DNA of 10,884 nt, from positions 1 to 10,884 of the forward strand of contig CAJMOS010000102.1 of assembly GCA_905215015.1 (NCBI GenBank). The letters are read 5' to 3'. Position numbers and translations under genes: made by a program. Shown in pieces: positions 1 to 6,710 of the stretch. The notes beneath the pieces are model-generated. The model did not search any database. It saw nothing but the letters and a program-made list of their open reading frames with translations, and was not told where the DNA came from. Source of the DNA: an uncultured bacterium (GTDB lineage Bacteria; Spirochaetota; Spirochaetia; Sphaerochaetales; Sphaerochaetaceae). Position 1 is the first letter of the stretch, and the number at the start of each line of letters is the position of its first letter.

Positions 1-831
1 GTGAAGCAGGTGAGGAAGATGGACGAGGTGGCGAGGAAGCACCCGGACCAGGTCTACGCCATGGACTTCAACCTCCGCACCAATCCGGTCTACCAGAAAG
101 CCCGTGACCTGATGCGGCAAGGGGTGATCGGCCAGATGCAGCACACCAACTGGATCGTCACCAACTGGTACCGTCCCCAATCCTACTATGACATGGGTGG
201 CTGGAGGGCCACCTGGGCCGGAGAGGGTGGCGGCGTGCTGCTCAACCAGAACCCCCACAACCTGGACCTGCTTGCGTGGATCTGCGGCATGCCCAGCCGC
301 ATCAAGGCCCAAATGTACTACGGCAAATGGAGGAAGATCGAGGTGGAGGACGAGATGGAGGCGCTTCTGGAATATCCCAACGGCGCCACCGGCCTGTACA
401 TGACCACGATCAGCGACTGGCCGGGGACCAACAGGATCGAGATTGATGGCGACAAGGGGAAAATGGTGATCGAGGACGGAAAGAAGATCACCATCACGCT
501 CCTGTCCACATCGTGCAGCGAGTTCAACAGGACGTTCAAGGGCGGGCTCGGGAAACCGGACGTCCAGCCTTCCTACGAGGTGCCGGTCGAGGGCGAGTAT
601 ACCGCCCACATGGGTATCATCCGCAACTTCTGCGACGCGATCCTGGACCACAAGCCGCTGTTCGCAAGCGGCTTCGAGGGAATCAACGCGCTCCAGATTT
701 CCAATGCCATGCACCTTTCTTCCTGGTTGGACGACTGGGTCGACGTGCCGGTCGACGAGGACCTGTTCCTCGCGAAGCTGAAGGAGAAGGTGGCGGCAAG
801 CAAGGTGAACAACCTCTGGTGCGGACAGTAA
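1..831 (+). CDS. Gfo/Idh/MocA family oxidoreductase, C-terminal part (5' end outside window)
   Basis: NAD(P)-dependent dehydrogenase of the Gfo/Idh/MocA family, which oxidises or reduces a hydroxyl of a sugar, cyclitol or related compound in the cytoplasm. The 276 visible residues are the substrate-binding alpha/beta domain. The Rossmann nucleotide-binding half (roughly 100-110 residues with the GxGxxG and EKP motifs) is absent because it lies upstream of base 1, so the GTG at base 1 is an internal valine codon and not the start. The family hallmark after the glycine-rich turn is clear: E75-G-G-G78, N82-Q-N, then H86-N-L-D89, the usual catalytic His/Asp neighbourhood. It ends with TAA at 829-831, and 10 bp later the AraC regulator starts, so the two are co-transcribed. 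It differs clearly in sequence from the second family member at 3067-4083 and is not a recent duplicate. The substrate is unknown. Family assignment is secure. Confidence 0.9.
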   Translation: MKQVRKMDEVARKHPDQVYAMDFNLRTNPVYQKARDLMRQGVIGQMQHTNWIVTNWYRPQSYYDMGGWRATWAGEGGGVLLNQNPHNLDLLAWICGMPSRIKAQMYYGKWRKIEVEDEMEALLEYPNGATGLYMTTISDWPGTNRIEIDGDKGKMVIEDGKKITITLLSTSCSEFNRTFKGGLGKPDVQPSYEVPVEGEYTAHMGIIRNFCDAILDHKPLFASGFEGINALQISNAMHLSSWLDDWVDVPVDEDLFLAKLKEKVAASKVNNLWCGQ

Positions 832-841
832 GGGGGATCGC

Positions 842-3064
842 ATGACGGCGAGACATATGAGCCAGTTCAAGCGGAGCATGGTGCGCCGATGGCTGTTCTC
901 GTATCTCGCCGCCTGTCTGATTCCTTTCCTGCTTGCCGCCTTGTTCTGCCTGTACTGCACCCGCATGGTGGTGGGCAGCGCCGTGGAGGGGTCGCGCCTT
1001 GCGCTGCAATCCGTCAGCCGTGGGTTCGACATGGCCCTTCGCGACGTGGAGACGGTCAGCCAGGGGTTGCTCCTTGACGCCCGCTTCTTGCCCTATGCGG
1101 GCAGCGACAGCGAGCCGACCAGCATGGAATACTACCAGGCGACCAGCGCCCTGAGGAGCGTCATCCCTTCCGGACCGATTGGCGGGGCGATGGTGTTCAA
1201 TCCGAAGATCGGGCGCTATATCGGCCAGGAACAGTGGGGCAACTTCACCGATTTTTATTTGCGCAACGAATACAATCTTGATCTGAGCCGCAGCGAGATC
1301 AACTCGATCTTCGGGGTCGATGTGCGGCGGATCCGCTTTTCCAACTGCGACTACCACTACGCCGGGGGGCGTGAGGTCAAGCGCATTTTGGTCATCAAGC
1401 CCCTGAACTATGCCCGTGGCGGCAAGCTCTACGACTGGTACCTTGCCTGCATCATCAACCTTGACGACCTGTTCGAACCGGTCCTCTCCGACGGGCGGGA
1501 ACTCGTGGTCGTCCAGGACGGGACGGTGCTCTATTCGTTCTTTGCTACCTACGAGGCTGGGTCATCCCACCCCGAGTTGCTTGATTCCCAGCGGATCGCA
1601 AGCGACTACGTCGAGCGCAGGGCCAGCGATACGGGTCCGTATACGTATGTCATGCTGACCGACCGCAAGGTGATTTTCCGCTCGCTTCGGGGATATTTCG
1701 TGATGGTGGGGGTGTTGCTTGCCGTTTCCTTGGCCATTGCGGTTTTCCTGCTCCATGGCCGCCTCAGGCGGGACTGGGCATCCTACGAGGATGCCATCAA
1801 TGCCAGCGGGACCCAGATCGACCAGAACGTCAAGGCGGAAAACGAATACCTGCCGTTTGTCAGCACCATGCAGGGGCTGGTGCAGCAGAAGGAGGGGATG
1901 AGCCTTCTCATAAAACGGCAGAGCGAGGCGTTCAAGCAGCATACCCTCAGCGAGCTGGTGGCCCATGGCGAGCCGGTCAGCCTCGCGACGCTTGGCGAGT
2001 GCGGAATCACGCTGAAGGGTTCCTGCTTCATCGTCGTCCTGTTCGTGCTCTCCGAGGGGCAGGATGCGTCACGCTTCGAGGAGGAGATGGTTTCCTCGCT
2101 CTCTCAAGACGATGTGCTGGTCCTGCCGTTTGACAGCGACCACGGCTCGGCCTGCATCCTGAACGGCAGACGTCCCTTCGACGACAGCCTCGAGAGGAGG
2201 ATCGAGGAGCTTGGCGAGCGGAATGCCTGCCAGTACTCGGCCGCTTCCACCCAGGTGGACGCCTTGGACAAGCTGGGCGAGGCGTACCTTGAGGCGATCA
2301 ACGTGCTGGAGTACGAGAAGGCGCGGGGCACCCACGAGTTCCTTACCTACAGCGACGTCAGGCAGATGACCAGCCAGATCAACTTCACCTACACGACCGA
2401 GCAGGAACTGGCATTGGGCCAGTCGATCCGGGATGGAAAGGCCATGGAGAGCGTCGCATTGGTCGAGAAGGTCTTCAGCGGGAACCAGAATGCGGGGGCG
2501 AGCCCGAAATGCCTGCGCTACCTGCTCTTTGCCATCGCCTCCACGGTCTACCGGACGGCGAGCACGCTGGATGGGCGCTATACCGACAGCCTGCCCGAGC
2601 TGACCCTGCCGCCGATCATCCAGGGGGACAACCTCGAGCGGAGCAGGGTCGAGGTCGAGGAACTGGTGCAGAAACTCTGCCTGGCGGTGGCCAAGGTCAA
2701 CAGCCAGTATGCGGATGCTTCCAGCAAGAGCTATGCAATCTACCAGAAAGCATTGGACGAGGTCCAGGCGCACTACGCCGAGCAAAGCCTGAATGTCAGC
2801 CAGTTGGCCGACACGCTGGGCGTCTCGATCGTCTACCTGTCCCGGACGTTCAAGAAATATCACACGACGAACATTTCCGACTATATCGCCCGCTATCGCC
2901 TGTACATGAGCAAGAAGCTGCTCAGCGAGGGGATGAAAGTGAGCGACGTGGCGCTTGCCTGCGGTTTCGGAAGCCTGAGGACCTATCTCAGGGTCTTCAA
3001 GCAGTTCGAGCACGTGACTCCGGGGCAGTACCGTAGCGGAAGTTCGTCGTCAATGGAGGAGTGA
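842..3064 (+). CDS. Membrane-anchored AraC-family transcriptional regulator with extracytoplasmic sensor
   Basis: 740-residue one-component regulator. A short basic N-terminus leads into a first membrane segment (about residues 17-40). A sensor region of about 240 residues outside the membrane follows (41-283; its layout suggests a Cache-like fold, an inference), then a second membrane segment (about 284-305), a cytoplasmic linker, and a C-terminal AraC DNA-binding domain (about 637-733). The DNA-binding domain has two helix-turn-helix units near 650-684 and 697-731; the second ends in the typical F-x-x-V-T-P-G-Q-Y-R signature. Proteins with this layout usually activate nearby sugar-use genes on sensing an external ligand. 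The ATG at 842 is preceded by AGGGGG (831-836), which overlaps the stop of the gene before it. An internal ATG at 857 has no such site. The TGA sits immediately before the next gene's start. A membrane-bound regulator placed inside an operon of dehydrogenases suggests it controls that operon. Family call is firm; the ligand is unknown. Confidence 0.93.
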   Translation: MTARHMSQFKRSMVRRWLFSYLAACLIPFLLAALFCLYCTRMVVGSAVEGSRLALQSVSRGFDMALRDVETVSQGLLLDARFLPYAGSDSEPTSMEYYQATSALRSVIPSGPIGGAMVFNPKIGRYIGQEQWGNFTDFYLRNEYNLDLSRSEINSIFGVDVRRIRFSNCDYHYAGGREVKRILVIKPLNYARGGKLYDWYLACIINLDDLFEPVLSDGRELVVVQDGTVLYSFFATYEAGSSHPELLDSQRIASDYVERRASDTGPYTYVMLTDRKVIFRSLRGYFVMVGVLLAVSLAIAVFLLHGRLRRDWASYEDAINASGTQIDQNVKAENEYLPFVSTMQGLVQQKEGMSLLIKRQSEAFKQHTLSELVAHGEPVSLATLGECGITLKGSCFIVVLFVLSEGQDASRFEEEMVSSLSQDDVLVLPFDSDHGSACILNGRRPFDDSLERRIEELGERNACQYSAASTQVDALDKLGEAYLEAINVLEYEKARGTHEFLTYSDVRQMTSQINFTYTTEQELALGQSIRDGKAMESVALVEKVFSGNQNAGASPKCLRYLLFAIASTVYRTASTLDGRYTDSLPELTLPPIIQGDNLERSRVEVEELVQKLCLAVAKVNSQYADASSKSYAIYQKALDEVQAHYAEQSLNVSQLADTLGVSIVYLSRTFKKYHTTNISDYIARYRLYMSKKLLSEGMKVSDVALACGFGSLRTYLRVFKQFEHVTPGQYRSGSSSSMEE
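3055..3060 (+). promoter_or_regulatory. Strong Shine-Dalgarno site deciding the start at 3067
   Basis: GGAGGA lies inside the last codons of the AraC gene and 6 nt before ATG 3067. It directly abuts the in-frame GTG at 3061, which would therefore be too close. This favours ATG 3067 as the start. Confidence 0.75.
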
Positions 3065-3066
3065 GC

Positions 3067-4083
3067 ATGCGAGAGGGAAAACTGGTCGTGGCGGTGGTCG
3101 GCTGCGGGGCCGTGAGCCGCAATCACGGCAAGGCGATTGCAAGCAGCAAGGCCGCCGTCTTGAAGTATGCGGTCGATATCGACCTGGAAAAGGCGAAGGC
3201 CTTCAGCGGGACCTACGGGGGAGAGCCTACCGACGATTACGAAAAAGTGCTCCGGGACAGCGAGGTCGACGTGGTGCATGTCGTCACCCCGCATTTCACC
3301 CACCCTGAGCTGGCGATCCGGGCCATGGAGGCGGGCAAGGACGTTTTCTGCGAGAAGCCCCTTGCCATCCATGTCAGCGACGCCAAGCGGATGATCAGGG
3401 TATCGGAGAAGACCGGCAGGAAACTCAATGTCTGTTTCCAGAACCGGCTGAACGACAGCTCGATCGAGGCGAAGAGGCTGATAGAGGAGGGCACCTACGG
3501 CAAGGTGCTGAGCGCCGCCGCCTTGGTCCGTTGGGACCGCGGGGGCACGTACTACACCGAGAGCCCCTGGCGCGGGCGCTATGAGACCGAAGGGGGCTCC
3601 TGCATCATCAACCAGTCGGTCCATACCTTGGACCTGCTCCAATACCTTTGTGGCAGGGTGACGGCCCTGAGCGCGGTTGACGCCCACCTCCGCGATACGA
3701 AAGACTATGAGACGGAGGACTCCGTCATGGCCAACTTCCGCTTTGCAAGTGGAGCTACCGCCGTCGGCGCCTTCACCAATTGCGCCACAGGCTTCAAGAC
3801 CGCCAGGGTGGAGATTGTCCTGGAGCAAGCACGGCTGACGGTCGAGCAGGGGGGGCTGACCATCGATTTGCCTGATGGCAGGAAGATCGTCCACGCCAGT
3901 GCCGTCGCCCATGGCGCGAAGAGCGAGTGGGGCCTTTCCCATGGGAAGATGATCGAGGCATTCTATGCGAGCATCCTGCGCGGCACTCCCGTTCCGGTGG
4001 ACGGCAGGGCCGCGTTGGAGGCGGTGAAGATCGTCAATGCCATCCAGTATTCGAAGGGCAGGGAAGTCCTGCTGGAGAAGTGA
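3067..4083 (+). CDS. Gfo/Idh/MocA family oxidoreductase (complete)
   Basis: 338-residue cytoplasmic NAD(P)-dependent dehydrogenase. The N-terminal Rossmann domain opens with V-V-A-V-V and the dinucleotide-binding G12-C-G-A-V-S17. The family EKP motif is at residues 96-98, preceded by K-D-V-F-C. The C-terminal substrate domain has E-G-G-S, then N182-Q-S-V-H186-T-L-D189, placing the conserved His and Asp as in inositol dehydrogenase and glucose-fructose oxidoreductase. There is no signal peptide, so it is cytoplasmic. The start is set by GGAGGA six bases upstream; the in-frame GTG at 3061 overlaps the AraC stop and is less likely. It follows the regulator with a 2-bp gap and precedes the SDR gene by 10 bp, so it belongs to the same operon. 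Having two different members of this family in one operon suggests two successive redox steps, or an oxidation-reduction pair that epimerises a substrate; that is inference. The substrate is unknown. Confidence 0.93.
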   Translation: MREGKLVVAVVGCGAVSRNHGKAIASSKAAVLKYAVDIDLEKAKAFSGTYGGEPTDDYEKVLRDSEVDVVHVVTPHFTHPELAIRAMEAGKDVFCEKPLAIHVSDAKRMIRVSEKTGRKLNVCFQNRLNDSSIEAKRLIEEGTYGKVLSAAALVRWDRGGTYYTESPWRGRYETEGGSCIINQSVHTLDLLQYLCGRVTALSAVDAHLRDTKDYETEDSVMANFRFASGATAVGAFTNCATGFKTARVEIVLEQARLTVEQGGLTIDLPDGRKIVHASAVAHGAKSEWGLSHGKMIEAFYASILRGTPVPVDGRAALEAVKIVNAIQYSKGREVLLEK

Positions 4084-4093
4084 GGAAAAGAAG

Positions 4094-4861
4094 ATGAAGA
4101 AAGTTGCGCTGGTGACCGGTGGAAGCCGTGGCATCGGTTTCGGAATCGTGGCGAAGCTCTCCCACGAGGGCTATCAGGTGGCGGCCGTGGGCACCCGGCC
4201 GCTTGCAGACGACGATGAGCGGTTCAAGGGATTTCCCCAAGAGGATTTCCACTACATCGCCGGCTCGATTGCCGACCACGACGACCGGGTTCGGATCGTG
4301 AAGGAGACGGTCGCGCGTTTCGGGCGGATCGACGTGCTGGTCAACAACGCCGGCGTCGCCCCCAAGGAACGCAAGGACCTGCTGGAGATGACGGAGGAAA
4401 GCTGGGACCGCGTCATCGGCACCAACACCAAGGGAAACATGTTCCTGACCCAGCTGGTCGCCCGGCAGATGCTGGCGCAGCCGATGCCGGAGGGGGCCAG
4501 GAAGCGCGGCACGATCATCAATGTGTCCTCCTGCTCTGCCGACGTGGTCTCCGTCAACCGGGGCGAGTACTGTGTCAGCAAGGCGGGAGTCTCGATGCTG
4601 ACCAAGCTGTATGCCGCCGATTTGGCGGGCAAGGGAATCCTTGTCATGGAAGTCCGTCCCGGGGTGATCATGACCGACATGACCAGTGTCGTGAAGGAGA
4701 AGTACGACAAGTTGATCTCCGGCGGCCTGTTCCCCATCGGCCGGTGGGGATACCCGGAAGACGTGGCGGACGCCGTCGCTGCCTTTGCCAGCGATTCGTT
4801 CCTGTATTCGACGGGAAACTACATCGACATCGATGGGGGTTTCCACCTGCAGAGCCTGTAA
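4094..4861 (+). CDS. SDR family oxidoreductase (FabG-like, 3-ketoacyl-ACP-reductase type)
   Basis: 255-residue classical short-chain dehydrogenase/reductase, NAD(P)-dependent and cytoplasmic. The cofactor motif T8-G-G-S-R-G-I-G15 is at the N-terminus. N84-N-A-G87 stabilises the central sheet. The catalytic set is N-V-S-S146 with Y159-x-x-x-K163, and the C-terminal D-I-D-G-G-F closes the usual fold. Length and spacing are those of the FabG group. Such proteins are often named 3-ketoacyl-ACP reductase, but no fatty-acid genes are nearby. In this operon it more likely acts on a sugar, polyol or sugar-acid intermediate (inference). ATG 4094 has a GAGG site (4082-4085) overlapping the preceding stop. 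The next gene begins 3 bp after the TAA. An insertion of about ten residues between the NNAG and serine motifs (P-M-P-E-G-A-R-K-R) is charged and probably a surface loop. Confidence 0.93.
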   Translation: MKKVALVTGGSRGIGFGIVAKLSHEGYQVAAVGTRPLADDDERFKGFPQEDFHYIAGSIADHDDRVRIVKETVARFGRIDVLVNNAGVAPKERKDLLEMTEESWDRVIGTNTKGNMFLTQLVARQMLAQPMPEGARKRGTIINVSSCSADVVSVNRGEYCVSKAGVSMLTKLYAADLAGKGILVMEVRPGVIMTDMTSVVKEKYDKLISGGLFPIGRWGYPEDVADAVAAFASDSFLYSTGNYIDIDGGFHLQSL

Positions 4862-4864
4862 CGT

Positions 4865-6706
4865 ATGCGAGAGAATTTTTCCACATTGATTGTCGGCTAC
4901 GGAGCGGCGGCGCTCCGCTGTGCCGACGCGCTGTACCGGATGGGCCTGCGTTCGATCGCGCTGGTGTGCGAGCGTAAGGCCTGGGGCACCAGCCGCAATA
5001 CCGGCAGCGACAAGCAGACATATTACAAACTGCAGCTTGGCGGGTCGGAAAGCGATTCGGTCAGGCAGATGGCGTCGATGCTCTTTTCCGGTGGTGCGGT
5101 CGACGGCGAGCATGCCATGCAGGAGGCGGCGCTTTCCGCGGAAAGCTTCCTCCATCTGGTCGACCTGGGCGTCCCGTTTCCCCGCAACCGCTGGGGCGAG
5201 TACATCGGCTACCGCACCGACCACGACGAGGCCAAGCGGGCGACCAGCGCCGGTCCCTACACCAGCCGTTTCATGGTCGAGGCCTTGGAACAGGCTCTGG
5301 ACGGCAAGGTGACCGTCCTGGAGCACGAGCAGCTGTGCAAGATCCTGGTGGAAGGGGGGCAGGCCAGGGGCATTGTCTGCTTCAACGACCAGGTGGGGCA
5401 GTTCGATACCTTCTATGCATCCCACATCGTCCTGGCCACCGGCGGCCCCGCCCACTGCTTCGAGAGCAGCGTCTATCCGGCCAGCCAGCATGGCGCGAGC
5501 GGCATCGCCTATCTTGCCGGCTGCCGGGGCAGGAACCTGACGGAGTGGCAGCAGGGGCTTGCAAGCCTGCGCCCCCGCTGGAACGTCAGCGGCACCTATA
5601 TGCAGGCCATTCCCCGGTTCGTCTCCACCGACGCGGACGGAGGTGACGCAAGGGAATTCCTGCTGGCGGAGCCGAAGGTGAGCCCGAGCATGGTCTTCTT
5701 GAAAGGATACCAGTGGCCTTTCGATATCGAGAAGGCGATGGAGGGTTCGAGCCTGATCGACCTGCTGGTCGCCAACGAGACCCGCAAGGGCCGGAAGGTC
5801 TGGCTTGATTTCAGGACCAACCCCAGCAATCTGGAGTTCGATGCGCTTTCCCCGGAGGCGAGGGAGTACCTTGCCCAGGCGGGGGCGCTCTTCGGAACGC
5901 CGATCCAGCGCCTGAGGAAGATGAACGAGCCGGCCTACCGGTTCTACATGGACCACGGGGTGGACCTCGAGGAGGAGATGCTGGAAATCGCGCTGTGCGT
6001 GCAGCACTCCAATGGCGGGGTTTCCGTGGATGGCTCGTGGATGAGCGACGTGCGGGATCTGTATGTCATCGGCGAGGCCGCCTGCACCCACGGCATCAAG
6101 CGCCCTGGCGGCAGCGCCCTGAATGCAAGCCAGGTGGGTGCCCTGAAGGCCGCCCGTTCGATCGCCAGGACTCCCGAGACGGTGGCGGAGATGGGGCCTG
6201 AGGACACGACGCTGGAGAGCGAGGTGGTCATGGCCATGACCGGGGAGGACCGGGCGAGCGCGCTGCTTGGGGAGATCACCCACGCCATGACGAGAAGCGC
6301 CTCGGTGGTCAGGGACAAGGTTGCGATCGAGCCCTTGCTGAAGCGGGTGGAGTCTGTCCTTGCCGATTGGCCCAGACAGGCCACTATCGCCGGCAGGGAG
6401 GAAATCAGCCTTTTCTTCCGGTTGAAGGATGTGCTTGCCACAAGCAGGGAAATATTGGTTGCCATGCAGGACTATATCGGCCGGGGCATGCCGAGCCGCG
6501 GCTCAAGCCTCTATACCGATTGCCACGGAAGGAAGCCGAGCGGCCTGCTTCCCGACAGTTTCCGTTTCCGGACGGGTGACGTCCAGGCCGGTCTGACCCA
6601 GGTGGTCAGCGGAAGCCAGGCTGTCTGGAGGCCGGTCCACCCGCTTCCCACAGGGGATGACTTCTTCGAGGTGGTCTGGAAGGAGTTCCGGGAGGGGTCG
6701 GTGTAG
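4865..6706 (+). CDS. Soluble FAD-dependent oxidoreductase of the fumarate reductase / aspartate oxidase flavoprotein type
   Basis: 613-residue flavoprotein. The N-terminal FAD strand-turn-helix reads T-L-I-V-G11-Y-G13-A-A-A16, so the third glycine of the usual GxGxxG is an alanine. A second FAD segment, H-I-V-L-A-T-G-G, lies near residue 190. The FrdA/SdhA/NadB-like block follows: H381-S-N-G-G-V, then D-L-Y-V-I-G403-E404-A-A, then R-P-G-G-S-A-L-N, which matches the family pattern 'H..GG ... GLYA.GE ... G.NRLGGNSL'. A C-terminal domain (about 450-613) corresponds to the helical tail of the family. No signal peptide, membrane segment, haem CxxCH motif or iron-sulfur subunit gene is visible, so it is probably a free cytoplasmic enzyme, unlike respiratory complexes. 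It starts 3 bp after the SDR stop with no clear Shine-Dalgarno, so it probably depends on coupling; the FAD strand begins at residue 7, which supports this start. The last gene of the operon, it faces a convergent gene 4 bp away. Substrate unknown; oxidation or reduction of a double bond next to a carboxyl or carbonyl would fit the family. Confidence 0.88.
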   Translation: MRENFSTLIVGYGAAALRCADALYRMGLRSIALVCERKAWGTSRNTGSDKQTYYKLQLGGSESDSVRQMASMLFSGGAVDGEHAMQEAALSAESFLHLVDLGVPFPRNRWGEYIGYRTDHDEAKRATSAGPYTSRFMVEALEQALDGKVTVLEHEQLCKILVEGGQARGIVCFNDQVGQFDTFYASHIVLATGGPAHCFESSVYPASQHGASGIAYLAGCRGRNLTEWQQGLASLRPRWNVSGTYMQAIPRFVSTDADGGDAREFLLAEPKVSPSMVFLKGYQWPFDIEKAMEGSSLIDLLVANETRKGRKVWLDFRTNPSNLEFDALSPEAREYLAQAGALFGTPIQRLRKMNEPAYRFYMDHGVDLEEEMLEIALCVQHSNGGVSVDGSWMSDVRDLYVIGEAACTHGIKRPGGSALNASQVGALKAARSIARTPETVAEMGPEDTTLESEVVMAMTGEDRASALLGEITHAMTRSASVVRDKVAIEPLLKRVESVLADWPRQATIAGREEISLFFRLKDVLATSREILVAMQDYIGRGMPSRGSSLYTDCHGRKPSGLLPDSFRFRTGDVQAGLTQVVSGSQAVWRPVHPLPTGDDFFEVVWKEFREGSV

Positions 6707-6710
6707 GCCT

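Noticed and set aside
1..3. GTG at base 1 as a real start codon
   Set aside because: The protein would lack the whole Rossmann domain of its family; the true start is upstream of the window.
3061..3063. GTG 3061 as start of the second Gfo/Idh/MocA gene
   Set aside because: It directly abuts the GGAGGA site; ATG 3067 has proper spacing.
4034..6283. 749-codon open frame on the minus strand opposite the SDR and flavoprotein genes, with similar antisense frames at 2069-3013 and 2983-4134
   Set aside because: The translations are low in motifs, rich in Arg/Gly/His/Asp and follow the codon bias of the real plus-strand genes, which carry clear family motifs. They are GC-rich shadows.
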